Part shown: piece by piece, positions 1-12,095 of the stretch
How the letters are laid out: every line of letters starts with the position of its first letter
Numbering within the stretch: the first letter of the stretch is position 1
Assembly (NCBI GenBank): GCA_027596075.1
Contig: JADGJC010000410.1
Location: 1-30,666, forward strand
Direction: 5' to 3'
Source of the DNA: Rhizophlyctis rosea
Lineage: Eukaryota > Chytridiomycota > Chytridiomycetes > Rhizophlyctidales > Rhizophlyctidaceae
DNA length: 30,666 nucleotides
Position numbers and translations under genes: made by a program
Notes under the pieces: model-generated
Told to the model about the DNA's origin: nothing
Seen by the model: the letters and a program-made list of their open reading frames with translations, nothing else
The model's database searches: none

Positions 1-792
1 TCCCCGACCAACTTTGAACCCTAATACCTCCATTTCAGAAGCATCGAGTTCCGTGTCTCCTACGAACCACTCCCCTTCGCGTAGTCGCTCGATGAGCCAA
101 ACTACCACCAACAAATGGTCTTGCAACAAACCTTTCGTTGCTACTACCAAATTGTCCAAGTAGGGAAAGATGCAAATTCCAAGGTAATGGCCGGCAACGA
201 TGTTCATGTTCAGCTGGAATGAAGCCGGCATGTTGCAATCCCCCATGCTTCCCACACGTGAACCCTTAGCCCCCCATGGTGTATAGAATCCTGGGTACTT
301 TTCCATAAGTCTAGCTAAACGAAGCTGTTCGTACGTCACTTTGAGATCAAACTGACTCATATGCGTAGCTTTGTGTGCCTTTTGCACAATGTTCTGAGTG
401 TTGGGTAGTGGCGTCTGATCCTTAACCCAATTCGCGTTGCGCGGACGTTCATCGAGTACTAGACACGCTTTAGCCGGATCTTTCTTCGGTACGCAGAACG
501 TAGGGATGACGTCATCTGTTGCAAGGTCGAACCAGACACCAGCAGCTTGATATGTTGCGCACTTTTCCACAATCTGTGCCTCATATCGAGCGGGATAGCG
601 GAAAGGCTTGGTGTTGAGACGTTCGGTGGGGTCTTTGTTTTCTCAACTATGTCTCAAATCCGTCCCATCATCTAGGTACCGCAATGGCGGTAGCCATCCC
701 TTCGGCATATTCTTTTCTGGCAAGATCACGCCCCGCTTCACCCCATAATCATGCACTAGATGTACCAGGGTCGTTAGGTTGATCAGACCCAT
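1..792 (-). pseudogene. Ty3/gypsy-type reverse transcriptase fragment, decayed
   Basis: Reading the minus strand, one frame stays open from 642 to the window edge and matches the Ty3/gypsy polymerase pattern in order. It shows an N-terminal 'PFRYPARYEAQIVEKC' segment, then 'RPRNANWVKDQTPLP', the first catalytic Asp block 'QFDLKVTYEQLRL' (Asp codon at 346-348), 'MGDCNMPASFQ', and the active-site strand 'FPYLDNLVV'. The usual YxDD is YLDN here (codons at 151-162), so the second catalytic Asp is lost. The same frame continues upstream from 792 ('MGLINLTTLVHLVHDYGVKRGV') but carries a TGA at 643-645. RNase H and integrase would lie beyond the window start. No gag or protease is visible between 792 and the adjoining LTR-like repeat. 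The family call is firm; the element is certainly inactive. Confidence 0.85.
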
Positions 793-833
793 ACGTCGCT
801 ACCGTGGTTATGCAAGCCGTACAGTTAAAAAGA

Positions 834-1130
834 CGCTGGTCTAATAGACCTGCGTGGTAATGAAGCAATACATACTCAAATGACCACGATGTTAACTGTT
901 TGGATGTATATTGAGAGTAATGAATAATGAACAATATAATATACGCACGAGCACATTTGTCACTCAAGGTGGCACATGTGCGACAGAAAAACACGTAAGC
1001 GATCGACGTGATTACATAAGGGTCACGTGATCCTGACTAAGCTAATAAAGCAGTCACATGTTATTCTATCTAACCAATCACGTGACACGTCCGAACTACC
1101 AGACGCGTCCTACTAGTCCGCATCCCTGCA
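834..1130 (-). repeat. LTR-like repeat, copy 1
   Basis: This 297-bp block, read on the minus strand, begins TGCAGGGATGCGGAC and ends ...GGTCTATTAGACCAGCG. It is about 90 percent identical by eye to the solo LTR at 7747-8043, in opposite orientation. The final CA of the intact copy is CG here. The flanks (AAAGA and CACCA) do not form a target duplication, so this copy is either one LTR of a rearranged element or has lost a flank. It sits 41 bp upstream of the reverse transcriptase remnant on the same strand. It contains several CACGTG and near-CACGTG palindromes. Confidence 0.8.
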
Positions 1131-4100
1131 CACCAGCAGCAAGCAACAGCACATGAAAAATACCGCAGTGCTCAAAAAAGAATAGCAGGGGCTGGGGACC
1201 AGAGTGTCCGAGGACGTCTACCTGGACATCAGTATTATCATATACCATTAGGAAAAATTGCAAAGTTGGGGGCGCCGGGCACAAAGGCTCACTTTGTAGT
1301 ATGAGCAGTCCGCCGTTCTCAAGGTATATGAAGCTTACATGGTACATCTTATTGTTTCTCAATTAATGATGAAACATGACCTGGTCACGGCAGCCTCAGA
1401 GTGTTGGGGACGGAAGGTTGCAGAGTGCACTGCAGAAAACTTTAAGGTGCACAAACGTCTGAGAGTTGGAGAAAGCTGATTGAACTCATTCACAGCGCCA
1501 TATGTGCAGGGCCATTCTTTGCATGGTTTTTTTGCGCTCTCCAATGCTACAGTTGGCCTCACAACGTCAACATTCTCCACATCATGGGCGGTCGACACAG
1601 TCATGAAACATGAGTTGCATTAGATAGCTTCACAAAGGGCTATCGTCTATGCATCCCCCATTCCACTAATCCACCATTGCTCAATGTCACCGCCGCCCCA
1701 TGTTACACGACTGGTGAGCGCTCATCGCCCCGGTTTGCATATCACTTGTGCCATCAAGTCCGAACAATTCAAAATCTGGTTTTGAGGCAAAAAAACAGCT
1801 GAGAACACAAATGGAAAAACCTCCCGTAAGTTGGTGAGCCACATGAGTACAGATCGCCTGACAGCATGTTTTTGTTGTGATTCCCTTCAGCAACAAGATG
1901 ACACTGCCTAGGATACCTGCAGGGGCCAGGATTTGACCAAGCCACACGGACAGAGCACCCAAAAGAAGTTTAACTATGTCTCTCCACAGAACGGCGCAGC
2001 TCAATCAGTGCCAATGACGTTGCTGAAATGTCTAGCATTTGTCGTTTGAGCTTCTCAAATCATGCATTCGCTGTGGTCCTGACCAAAGGCTTACAGGGTT
2101 CAGGCAAAACGCGTCACTAGCATTGGTCACCATCATGCCATCTGCTTGGAGACAAAACAAAGTGCATAGTCATGGAGTGTATCACAAGCTAAAAGACCAT
2201 CCCTCTTTGTGATCTCGCCTTCAGGTCTGCGATAGCTCTGGTACGGACTTCACAGACTTCACATCAGGTGCTAGCTAAGGGTATTGGGTATCTTGAAAGC
2301 GCCTGAACGAGCGCGCGGCGCGCCAGCATCACCGGACAAACTCCATCAAGACTCAAAAGCGGCTGGCAGTATGCACTGAAATGGGAATCACTGCAAGACT
2401 TGATCAGGAACCTCAAAATTCCTCGCCATTTGTCCAAATATCTGAGTTCTCAATCGACTTCTTCAACTCCTCATACATGCGCTGGCGTAACACAGAGTGC
2501 AGGTTTAAGCGTAAGAGTAATGCATGACTTCGATTCAACGACGTTGAAGACGACAAGTAATCGAAACAGTGCTCTTCATGCACAGTGTGCCCTCCAGCGA
2601 TCAATTTGACAGACATGAGCGGAAAGCATAAGGTTGTTACAGGTACTAAATGGTCTTGGAAGTGGCGCTAAGAGAACTTTGTGAGCCCGAACTGTGTTCT
2701 ATGGAGACAGCTCCATTTTGCCACAGCAGCAACCGTGAAGGTGTTTGAAGTCATTGGTAGTTTCGACTTTTCAAGAAATTTCAGATACACGCGGGTTTCA
2801 GTTGAACACGCTTGGAGTGCCCAAATGGACTGTCCAATCTTCTTGCATAAATCCAACATTAATATCATAGACGTTCACGGCCATGGACTGCAGAACTCTT
2901 CCTCTGAAATTCCCTCGCAGCTATCAGGCATTCGATTTTCATGGGAATGCGAAGACAGAAAGCAATGCGATCCGTGATCGCACCGCCCGAACAACTTCAA
3001 AGCGCGACAAAAGACGATGTTCATATTGAAATCGCATCTCCGGCATGACATTACCAAAATCGCGCCGGCAAGGTGCAAATGATTTTTAGGTGACATGTAG
3101 GACCGATCGCACAACCCAAGTTGTTATTAGTTCAAAGAGAGAAGCTAACTGGACGTAGGCACCAACAGAATACTTGCGATCGTCGCAGTAGAAATGAGAA
3201 ATACAAAAAGGGAAGTCCTAAACTGAAAAGCATGCAAAGCATTGCACGAGGCTGCACTTTGACGTGGTGACAACACTCTGGTTTAAGATCCAGAGGCGTG
3301 TTGGTTGCTTGCAATTGCCCAGTTGCGAACGCAAGCGCAATGAAAACTCTCTCTATCTCAAAGATGGGGTTGTACAAGACATGGAGGCCTTGGATGGATC
3401 AGTTGCAGTCACTCAAGATGCTCGCTCCGGAAGCGGTCTGTACATCGTCTGAAGCGCTCCATCCTAGGTGGATTGCCCTTTCCCGGAAGTCATTCAGCGC
3501 TACACAAACTGGGTGAGGCAGAGTAATTTGCAAAAAGCGAAAGCATCCAAGACGGCGGAAATGAGGTGTCAAAATGGGTTCTGTACCTTCTTGAAGAAAT
3601 TTGCGTGGAGCTATGATCATCAAAAGTCGTCAGTTTAGAAACGTTGCTCCTCGAGTTGCTTCGTCACCAGTCGGAGTTCCGGCACTTCCGGCATGACAGC
3701 ATCACTCAATTACAGGGAGTGAACAAACTCCTTGATTTTTCTGTGATTCAGATACAGTGGCATCAGACACCGCCGGTAGGCTGATGCCGAATCTGCGCAG
3801 CTAGTGATTCTAGTACCGGGCGATTGTCAGATCTTTTGAATTTCCCTCCATTTTGGTGACTTTGATCAATGAGGTCAAATCTGATATTTTTTGGGACAAA
3901 GACAACCCATCCTTGGCCAATGCGACAGTCGGATTGATGAAATCACTGCGTATAAAGCGGTCAGCGGTATCAAGAATAAAGACGGACTCCGACGCTTACA
4001 TCCCACAACAATGAGAATGACATGGATTGAAAATGGGGCATCAGGTGTATCGCCCTGCGGATAGTGCGGTAAGTAAGACACGCACGGTGATACCATTTCT

Positions 4101-7100
4101 ACCCTTTTCTTTTTTGGACCTCTTCTGCTGACAATATTCATACCGACTCCGAGGGTATGCAAATGAGTTGGCCTCATTTGCGTCCACCAGCATGTGATAG
4201 TTCACCAGAGACTCACTTCCTCCCCATCAGAATTAGGGAATGTGGTGCAAGTGGGTTGCGGTCAACCAAACGGCAACCTGAATACCCTCGGAGACTCGAA
4301 TCTTTTTTCCAACGCGAATGCACCTGCGACAGCCCCAATGACAGCGAATATCCATGCCCCAAGAACGGCATGAGCACCTTGGAGAGTGCGGCACGTGCAA
4401 TTTCAATATTACAAACCAACTCGTCAAGCTACATGCACAATTGCTTTTGCGCAACTCTCGAATGTGAATTTCGACTATACCTCCCGATCAATGACTATAG
4501 AAGCCAATTCAGGCGTGGCATCTGCAGGTTGTTGTCCGCTAAAAGTGTCGAACGAGAACACGCGTTCCGTACGATTCGAAGTAGAGCAGAGTAGACGCAA
4601 GGAAGTTTGGTGTATAGTCTGTAGTGAGGCACTTTTGTGCCTTCCTTCGCTTCAGCCTTCATGTTCGGCTGAATCTTTCTGACCATTTGATGATCAACGA
4701 GTTCGAAGAAGATAAAGGACGCGCAAATGCCGCCTGGCATACTGGCCATTAAGATGTCGCCATGAAACGTTGGCACCATGATTGACAGCTCACCTCTGAG
4801 ATGTAGGGGAACAGCCGAAGCTCGTCAGCAGCCTTCCTCACGTCATTTTGCAATCTCAGACTCAATCAATGGGGGCATTGTCAGACATCGAGATTTAAAT
4901 GTGGTCACCAACCGAAGACGATGTCTTTGACAAAAAGATTACTAATGTCCCAAGAGAAGATCAACCAATCGTGATGCAAGTCCGGTCGTATATCGTATCA
5001 ATTCTTGAACACTGGTCCAATTTGGAATAATTCTTGATCAACGAGCCGTGTTGCCCTTTCAAAGGGCGGCTATTATGCAAAACGTTGCTGACGGCCGCTA
5101 GTGTGAAGTCAATGGAGACAAGTCATCTGGTACATGCGCTTCATGTGATGATGTCAATTCACAGTTGTGGCAGTAAGTCCTTTTCGTGAGGATGACGCGA
5201 AGTCAACCGACGTTGTGATAGGTTCCCGAAACGTTTGAAACTGTGCGATGCATTGACCACTGTCTAGGAAAAGCAGAACAAGGATGCCCCTTGCCTCCAA
5301 AAGATCATGCTGAAGACATGGATTGAGTCATGAGGCCAACGTGTTGCATCATTTCCGAACATGGTAACTTACCCTTGAAGGGTCACCGATTGCAAAATCT
5401 TGATTCCTGATCCGTTTTTGGACATCAGGCGTCGCAACACTCCTTACTCCGTGTGTCCGACCAACAAAAGGGACTAAAGACGCTGCATCAATGGCGCTGA
5501 AGACTTATAAGTAAGTCAGTTAGTCACCGCTCATTTGTGCTCTTCTCGAGTTTTGATTCGAACGTTCTTCATTGATGCCGTGCTGAAGATCCTTCCTGAC
5601 AAACCCCATCGGCCAGCCTCAGGCAGCTGAATTCAAGTGTCGGGACGCACCGGAGCCTTGCCAGCGCAAAATGCTTCGAACCAGCACCTAGCTGTCCTAC
5701 CTGTACATCGCAGGCGACACACATCAATGATTTTTTGTGCGCCAAGACGGAAGTGTTTTTGTGAGAGCGGCTGCTTCGGCTAAGCAGCTAATCCGGGCAT
5801 GAGGCAGAGCACCAAGCATCACAAACACATGCTCTAAATAGCAATTGTGCACCATACACGCTTCCTTCAGGCGCTTCCTAAGCGCTTGAAATAAGCCGGA
5901 TCGAACGGCCAATGATTACGTGTCTGACAAGCGCTTGTTCAGAGATTGTTTTGGGGGAAAAATAGGGCACGGCTGGTGTTGAACCAGCAGTCAACCCAGG
6001 CAATGACTAAGTGGAGCGTTTTGCTCATTATGCCATTGAGGCTGTCGAGAATTCATGCAGCGCGTCAAATAGGGTGCAAGTGGACATGGCTGTGCCTCCA
6101 ATCCCGGAGTCGCCAAGCCCTTTTTGCCAGTTGTCTATGGAACGATTCATTTGGCAAGTGCCCTACACACGCAAGTGATCAATGCAGGAATGGCACCATG
6201 GAACGCAAGTGCCCATGAATGACTTTGTCATTTTGCATGCAGGGCGCGTTGCAGATGAATCTATAGCTAAGCACTTGCATGCAGCTGAGATGAAGTGCGC
6301 GAAGGGGAAGGTGGTGGATGAACGCGTTATGCAGGTGCTTGTCCACCGCGTGAAAACCCAAGTATCGTAGCAGCACATGCATTGAGTCCCTGATTCGCGC
6401 ATTTTTGTCGACCTCATCAGACCTTTGCAATGTTATTGTCATCTGATTGAGCTTCAATCATTGATTATGAGGTAGGTGGTGTAGTTGTACGCTCCAGTCA
6501 CTTCCGCACAATGCGACCCTCAGAAGCGGGCAACTTGGATGGCATGGTGGCCCTCAAATAGCCTGATCATGTCCGCATAAACGATGAGATCATAATTGAA
6601 GTTCACTTTTCTGACCTCCATCCATTATCAATTGTTGCGCCATTTGCGCCGCCCAAGAAATACAACCAGTTTTTGCAGGTATGCGGGAGTCAGCTCGCGA
6701 CCAGAGGATCCGGGCACGTGGAAAACGGACTCCCTCAAGTCAGCATTGTTTCCGTTCAGAAACAGATTTACATGAGGTGCGCTCTTGGCAGGTACACTAC
6801 CACAAATAGAGTGTGAATCATTGCTCTCTAGCGTAATCAGCAAGATGCGCTGAAGTGTTCCAGAGTCCGTTGACCTTGACGCCAGGCTCATCTTCCCCGT
6901 CAGACACTATTTTCCCACTCTTTCGCGCGTCGTCTTGTGACTGGCCCACACATTATGTGTGATCAATGGAAGGTGACAGACAAATGGGATTCGAAGGCAA
7001 GTGCGGCACCTTCAATCTTGGGCAATACCTGCGTATGCGCTCGTGGATTGCTCTAACTTTGGAGAAACTGCTATCAAGGCTCATGAAGGATGCGCCGCCA

Positions 7101-7746
7101 TCAAGGTACCTTTTACACAGTACCGCCACTGGAAGTATGTGCAGCTGTCACTTCCAAGTGATGACGGTGAAGTGTGTTGCAAAAGGAAAGGCTCTTGGGC
7201 AAGACGTCTGCCGATGAGGTGGCTCACAAATATATTGCCTCTTCGACCGCAGTTGAACTCAAACATTGTTCTCGAGCACCGTTCTGTGAGTGATAATCAC
7301 GAACGTACTCCGTCATATTCATGTCGAAGGGAATCCTATTAGTCATGTTAGTTGATGATCACCGCAGTAGTCCTGGGGCTTAGTGATGACGATTTGAAAG
7401 GTGGAGTCAACAGCGAGAGGCTGTTGACACAGTCGTGTCGCCCAAAAATGGTCGGTCGCACAGCATGATGTTCCTACATTTGAGATAATGTTTTGCTCCC
7501 TTACCATAGACTTTCCCACAGCGTTTGAAGCATATTATGATTGGTGTTGACGGAGGTATGTGTGGCGGGAGTATGATCAGGAGGCGCGAAGATCATGGTT
7601 TTGCCAAAATGAATGAAGTCTGCGCCCTCAATGACCCATGCTGCATTATTCACGTGGGGCCACACTGTCAGCGAAAAATAAGATGGCATGGATTTTCACT
7701 GGGGGATGTGCGCCTTCACTCCAATTGAATCGTCCAAGTCTCACAT
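1131..7746. other. Gene-free interval between two inverted LTR copies
   Basis: About 6.6 kb with stop codons scattered through all six frames. No open frame exceeds about 115 codons, and I recognise no protein motif, RNA gene or clean repeat. It is probably old decayed intergenic or transposon DNA. Multi-exon genes made only of very short exons cannot be excluded by eye. Confidence 0.6.
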
Positions 7747-8043
7747 TGCAGGGATGCGGACTAGTAGGACGCGTCTGGTATTTCGAACGTGTCACGTGAT
7801 TGGTCAGATACATTATCATGTGACTGATTCATTAGCTTAGTCAGGATCACATGACCCTTATGAAATCACGTCGATCGCTTACGTGTTTTTCTGTCGCACA
7901 TGTGCCACCTTGAGTGACATATGTGCTCGTGCGTGTATGTGTATGTGTTCATTATTCACTTTTCAATATACATCCAAACAGTTAACATCGTGTTCATTTG
8001 AGTGTGTATTGCTTCATTACCACGCAGGTCTATTAGACCAGCA
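7747..8043 (+). repeat. Solo LTR (297 bp) with 5-bp target duplication, copy 2
   Basis: The block starts TGCAGGGATGCGG and ends GACCAGCA, giving the TG...CA termini typical of LTRs. It is flanked by CACAT at 7742-7746 and CACAT at 8044-8048, a perfect 5-bp target-site duplication. No internal retrotransposon sequence is attached, so it is a solo LTR left by LTR-LTR recombination. The near-palindrome GGTCTATTAGACC lies just before the 3' end. The same sequence recurs inverted at 834-1130 and, as its first 73 bp, at 30594-30666. Confidence 0.88.
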
Positions 8044-9441
8044 CACATCTTGTTTTTGTTTCGAAATTCATGCCTTCTCTTCACAGGTATTGAGAGTGGC
8101 AATTTGTAGCCCATCCACCATTCTCCGTTTAGCAGAGGCTCAGCACCACTCAACGGCCTTCTCTGCTTGACTAGCAACCACCGTCAATTGTTCAAGTCGC
8201 TGCATGTACTCGATCACATGCGCTTTCCGTGTGTCCGTCACCCTCTGAGAGCTGTGTGCCGTCCGGTTGGAAAAAGCATGGTCCATCGTCAATGACAATG
8301 CTGAAGCTGTTGCCATGTACCACAGCTTCAATCATCACACAACGTGTTACTTTCATCTGGTTCGATCATTCACCCATCTACAGGACTACGCAGATTGCAG
8401 CGCGCACTCCTGCGCAGGTCGGAAACAGCACAACTGAAGTCCAAGCTGGCGCTGATCCCAGAGATTGAAGCAACTGCTCGTTACACAACGCTAACTTCAA
8501 TGGCTGCACGTGCACCCCAATTCATGTGGTATCAATGGTCCACCCGCTCGACATGAATTTCACTTGGATCAATCTGTTCTGACGAAACCGTTTTTTTTCC
8601 ATCTATCGACTCCAAACGCCGTACGGAGTTCAGCATGGTGCACGACAGCGATTGAAGCGCGCTTGTCCTGCGGCCTCATTGTAGGGTCTGGGAGTGCACA
8701 AATTTGCATCCATGTAGCGTACTTGCACAGCACCCGTTCTGCGGTCTAGGTGGTAATGATTCATAGGGGCCTCAACTTAGACGTCATCATCCGGCGATGA
8801 AATCTGATCTGTGTCTTGGATGCCGGATAAGGCTGCTTTGGCGCTTTCTGATTTGCAGGCAATCACTTCAAGCGGTTGTTCTCTTGTCTTCCTCGCCCCA
8901 GTCTGGAACAAAGGGATAGCCGTCTATCTACTAATCATTGGACATTGTATGCGAATCTGATTAGGAGGAAAAAGAATTAGGCGCGGAAGGGCACGAAACG
9001 ACACACTGCGAAGCAACTGCTGCTTCCATCTTTGTCTGGCGCATGTCATGAAAGTATGAAGCCACAGCAATTTGCCCGAACCGCTCCCGCAGAAGGTCCA
9101 GCGTCCAAATCATTGCATGGAACTAGTTTTTTAACGGGCAGGATGGAAAGGCGCAACGTTTTGGAAGTAGAGAATTGGGAAAAACTGACGAGGAATACAG
9201 CAGGCACAAAAGAATACGCAGATATAATGCTGATGCAGTCTCCGCAACGACATCACTTCAGCGCCAGGATGGTCAATCTTTCCACAATCCATCCTGTATC
9301 TTACTCAAAGTCATGCTTGATGTTACTGCCCAAAACAGTGCCTGCCCTAAAATGAAACGAACACTTCAAATCAGCAGACAGTACACGATGGCTCATTTGG
9401 AGCCAGCGCAACGTTGAAACAACGGCATATTGAAGGTCATA

Positions 9442-9499
9442 GCATCAAAAAAACTTTCCAACTTCAACAAGCATCAAAAAATCTCTCCAACTTCAACAA
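9442..9499. repeat. 29-bp tandem duplication
   Basis: Two adjacent 29-bp units (9442-9470 and 9471-9499) both begin GCATCAAAAAA and end CCAACTTCAACAA. They differ at two positions, so this is a fairly recent local duplication. No coding frame runs through it. Confidence 0.9.
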
Positions 9500-11779
9500 G
9501 AAGGTACGAAATCTTTTATGGTCGACGTGAATCTCTTTAAATGAGATATTACACAACGTGCTGTCCGCATATGCGGTGCTCAGATTGTTGAGCATATTGG
9601 CAGTCTGCAAACGCGAGGCGCCATCGCACACACTCTGAATGCCCAATTTTGTGCGTCAAGTCATCAATTCTGCGCTGATTGTGTCCGTATTCTTCAGAAC
9701 ACAAGGATTTAGTTGTCAGGATTTTGCATCGCATCGGTCGTCGGCGGAAAATTAAGCAAGTCTGTTCATGGTCGTTTTCATGAGATCATTCCATTTTTAT
9801 CTGAAATGAGGTCGCAATAGTCTTGTACACTTGTTCGATAGTGAAATTTGTGCATTTGCAGTCACTGAGTGAAGTCCGTGCTGTAAGGACAAGCGCAATT
9901 TTGAGATCTAACCCCCACACGGAAGAGAAGAATCTATTCGTCAGGGATCTTTGTAAGCGTCGTGTCCAAACAGGCCATCTCAAGAAGTCAAATGATTGGG
10001 CAGTCACTGTCTTCTTGAATCTCTGTAGTAAGGCTGCCAAATATTTTTGCCTTGCTTGCGTCGCGACACCCCATACTCGTTACACAAGCAAAACATGAGT
10101 GTCGGAACACATCTCCCTCCGACTTCGCGGACACCCTTTTACTTGCACCTATGTTCCCCGGCGATGCTGATGGGTTCCGCATTCAGTTTTGGTGTCCGTT
10201 CGTCTTGAAGTTATCAGAGTAGGTCCAATTCGCTCCATCCACATGATTGTCCAATAGCAGCGCCGAATGCTATGGCAGAATCTGAACGACCGCTTAGGTC
10301 TTCAGCAACGACATGGAGCGGGGGTGCGTCGATAAAGCGGGATCCAATGGAAAAGGTGAAGCGTCTAAGTATCTGAGGATGGGGCGAACTGAACAATGAA
10401 GCTCACACTGACCATCTGCCGGTACTTGTCCTGGGTGTGTTCACACTTTTGCTCTTGTACGTCCCACCCTTACAATGTGAGGTTGAACTCGTCAGTCTCC
10501 GTAGGCTAGCAGGTGAACCGTGCGAGCCATCAGTTCAATGCTTTGTACCAGCTGATCGAATGGCCGTTTATACGCGCTTTCGACCCCATTGCCGTTGGCG
10601 AAGACCGATGTGGTAATGCTCGGCTGACAAACATGTGGACGTTGCAAGCGACTCCGATCGCTTGGTGAGATCGCAGAAGAAGGAACAAGGAAAAGCGCCT
10701 CAAATCCGTATTCACCGGTGGTCTCGCGACCGCTAGGAGCCATGTATGTGAGTGCCTTTGACGATCTGATCTTTGTCAACTCCGTCAAAGTTCGTTCGTG
10801 CATCACCTACATAGTTTCAATGGTCTGAACCTAACATTAAAGCCTGCTTGTGTCAGCAGGCCGACAAAACGACCTTATTTGTGGGTGACTTTAACCAAAA
10901 GGTACAACGGATATATATTACACCGAAGCAATGACGCGATGCACCCAATGTACTGGCCCATTTTAGTGCCGTCATTTTTTTTTCTCCAGGATCTGCCATC
11001 AACCGCCCATCTGAAACCCTCTTAATGCAAAAAGAAGTGAAAGAGTTTGGTATGCTGATCACGGAAGCCCGAGCATCCACACCGACTTTCCACACGGTCG
11101 CATTCTGATTGAGTCATGACCAATAGAAACGTTCGAGTTGTTGCAGATTCAAAGCTGACCTAAAGAATTCCAGCGCAATTGAAATATTCGCGGCATGGTA
11201 CAGAGGTGAAAACAACCCTTGTCCAGGAATTTGCCATGTTGAAGAGAAGTGTAGAAAGCTTACTGAAACGGGTCGAGATATCTTCATCCCTCTGATGAAT
11301 TATGTCGGTGAAATGATGAGTGCACAGGCGCGCCTACGCCTGTTCACGGGGTTTCGGTTATGGCTCAGAACATGGATGTCGTGACCATAATCGGACCTCG
11401 CACAGGCAGCATTATTGATTGCCACGCTTTTACAATGGTCTTTTTGTGAATGTGGCACCAAACTCTCCTTGTTGCAAAGGTTTGTCTAAACATATGTAAA
11501 GCCTCACAAGTTCCGCAACCATTGGCGTTGTCTTTCATGTCGTGCACAGAAAAAAATGTTCACGCCCTGATGAAAGGAGCCACAAAGAAGACGTCAGCAA
11601 CTCTTCGCCGTGAGCCAAATTGTTTGGTGCCGATGTGGTGATCAAAATTTATTGATGTGAGTGCTGAGTCGAACGCATGATTATTTTGCAATAAGTGCAA
11701 CTGTGTGAATTCCCCTAAGGGAAATTCGTCTGTCCGGCAATCACTGTCATAGCCTGCCTCTGGAAACCAGCCATTAGTA

Positions 11780-12095
11780 AAGAAAAGCGCCGCAGCAGCG
11801 GCGGAGCAGCCTTGCTACAGCGCTGCCAACAGGCGATACCCAACACTGCTTGCAGCGTGGCGCTGTATGCTGCGCTGCTTGACATTGCCGCCACAACACT
11901 GTCGACATTGCTGCCACTGCGATGTTAGAGCAAAAACGTGGCAGTGGCATTTGAACCAAGGACATCTAGTTCAGAGTTCCGCCACCACTTCCACTATGCC
12001 ATCAAAACAACATGAAAATCTGAGGAAGTATGTTTTATCAATCACCCAAAACTCACTGCCAGCGCTGCTGCCCCACCTGCCGCAGCACCTCTGAC
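11780..12095. repeat. GC-rich GCTGC/GCAGC low-complexity patch
   Basis: Dense GCAGC/GCTGC/GCCGC words fill 11,785-11,925 and recur at 12,055-12,095, standing out from an otherwise AT-balanced surrounding. A perfect 9-bp inverted repeat (TGCCACTGC at 11,912-11,920 and GCAGTGGCA at 11,941-11,949) sits inside it. I see no coding function. Confidence 0.5.

Noticed and set aside
834..1130. hAT-type terminal inverted repeat starting CAGGG
   Set aside because: The shared sequence starts two bases earlier with TG, ends in CA in the intact copy, and that copy has a 5-bp duplication, which fits an LTR rather than an 8-bp hAT duplication.
749..8170. Similar short proteins readable inside LTR copies 1 and 2 (both starting MFFCRTCATLS)
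   Set aside because: The similarity is at the nucleotide level across the whole LTR, extends beyond the frame, and the frame has no conserved end. It is a by-product of the repeat.
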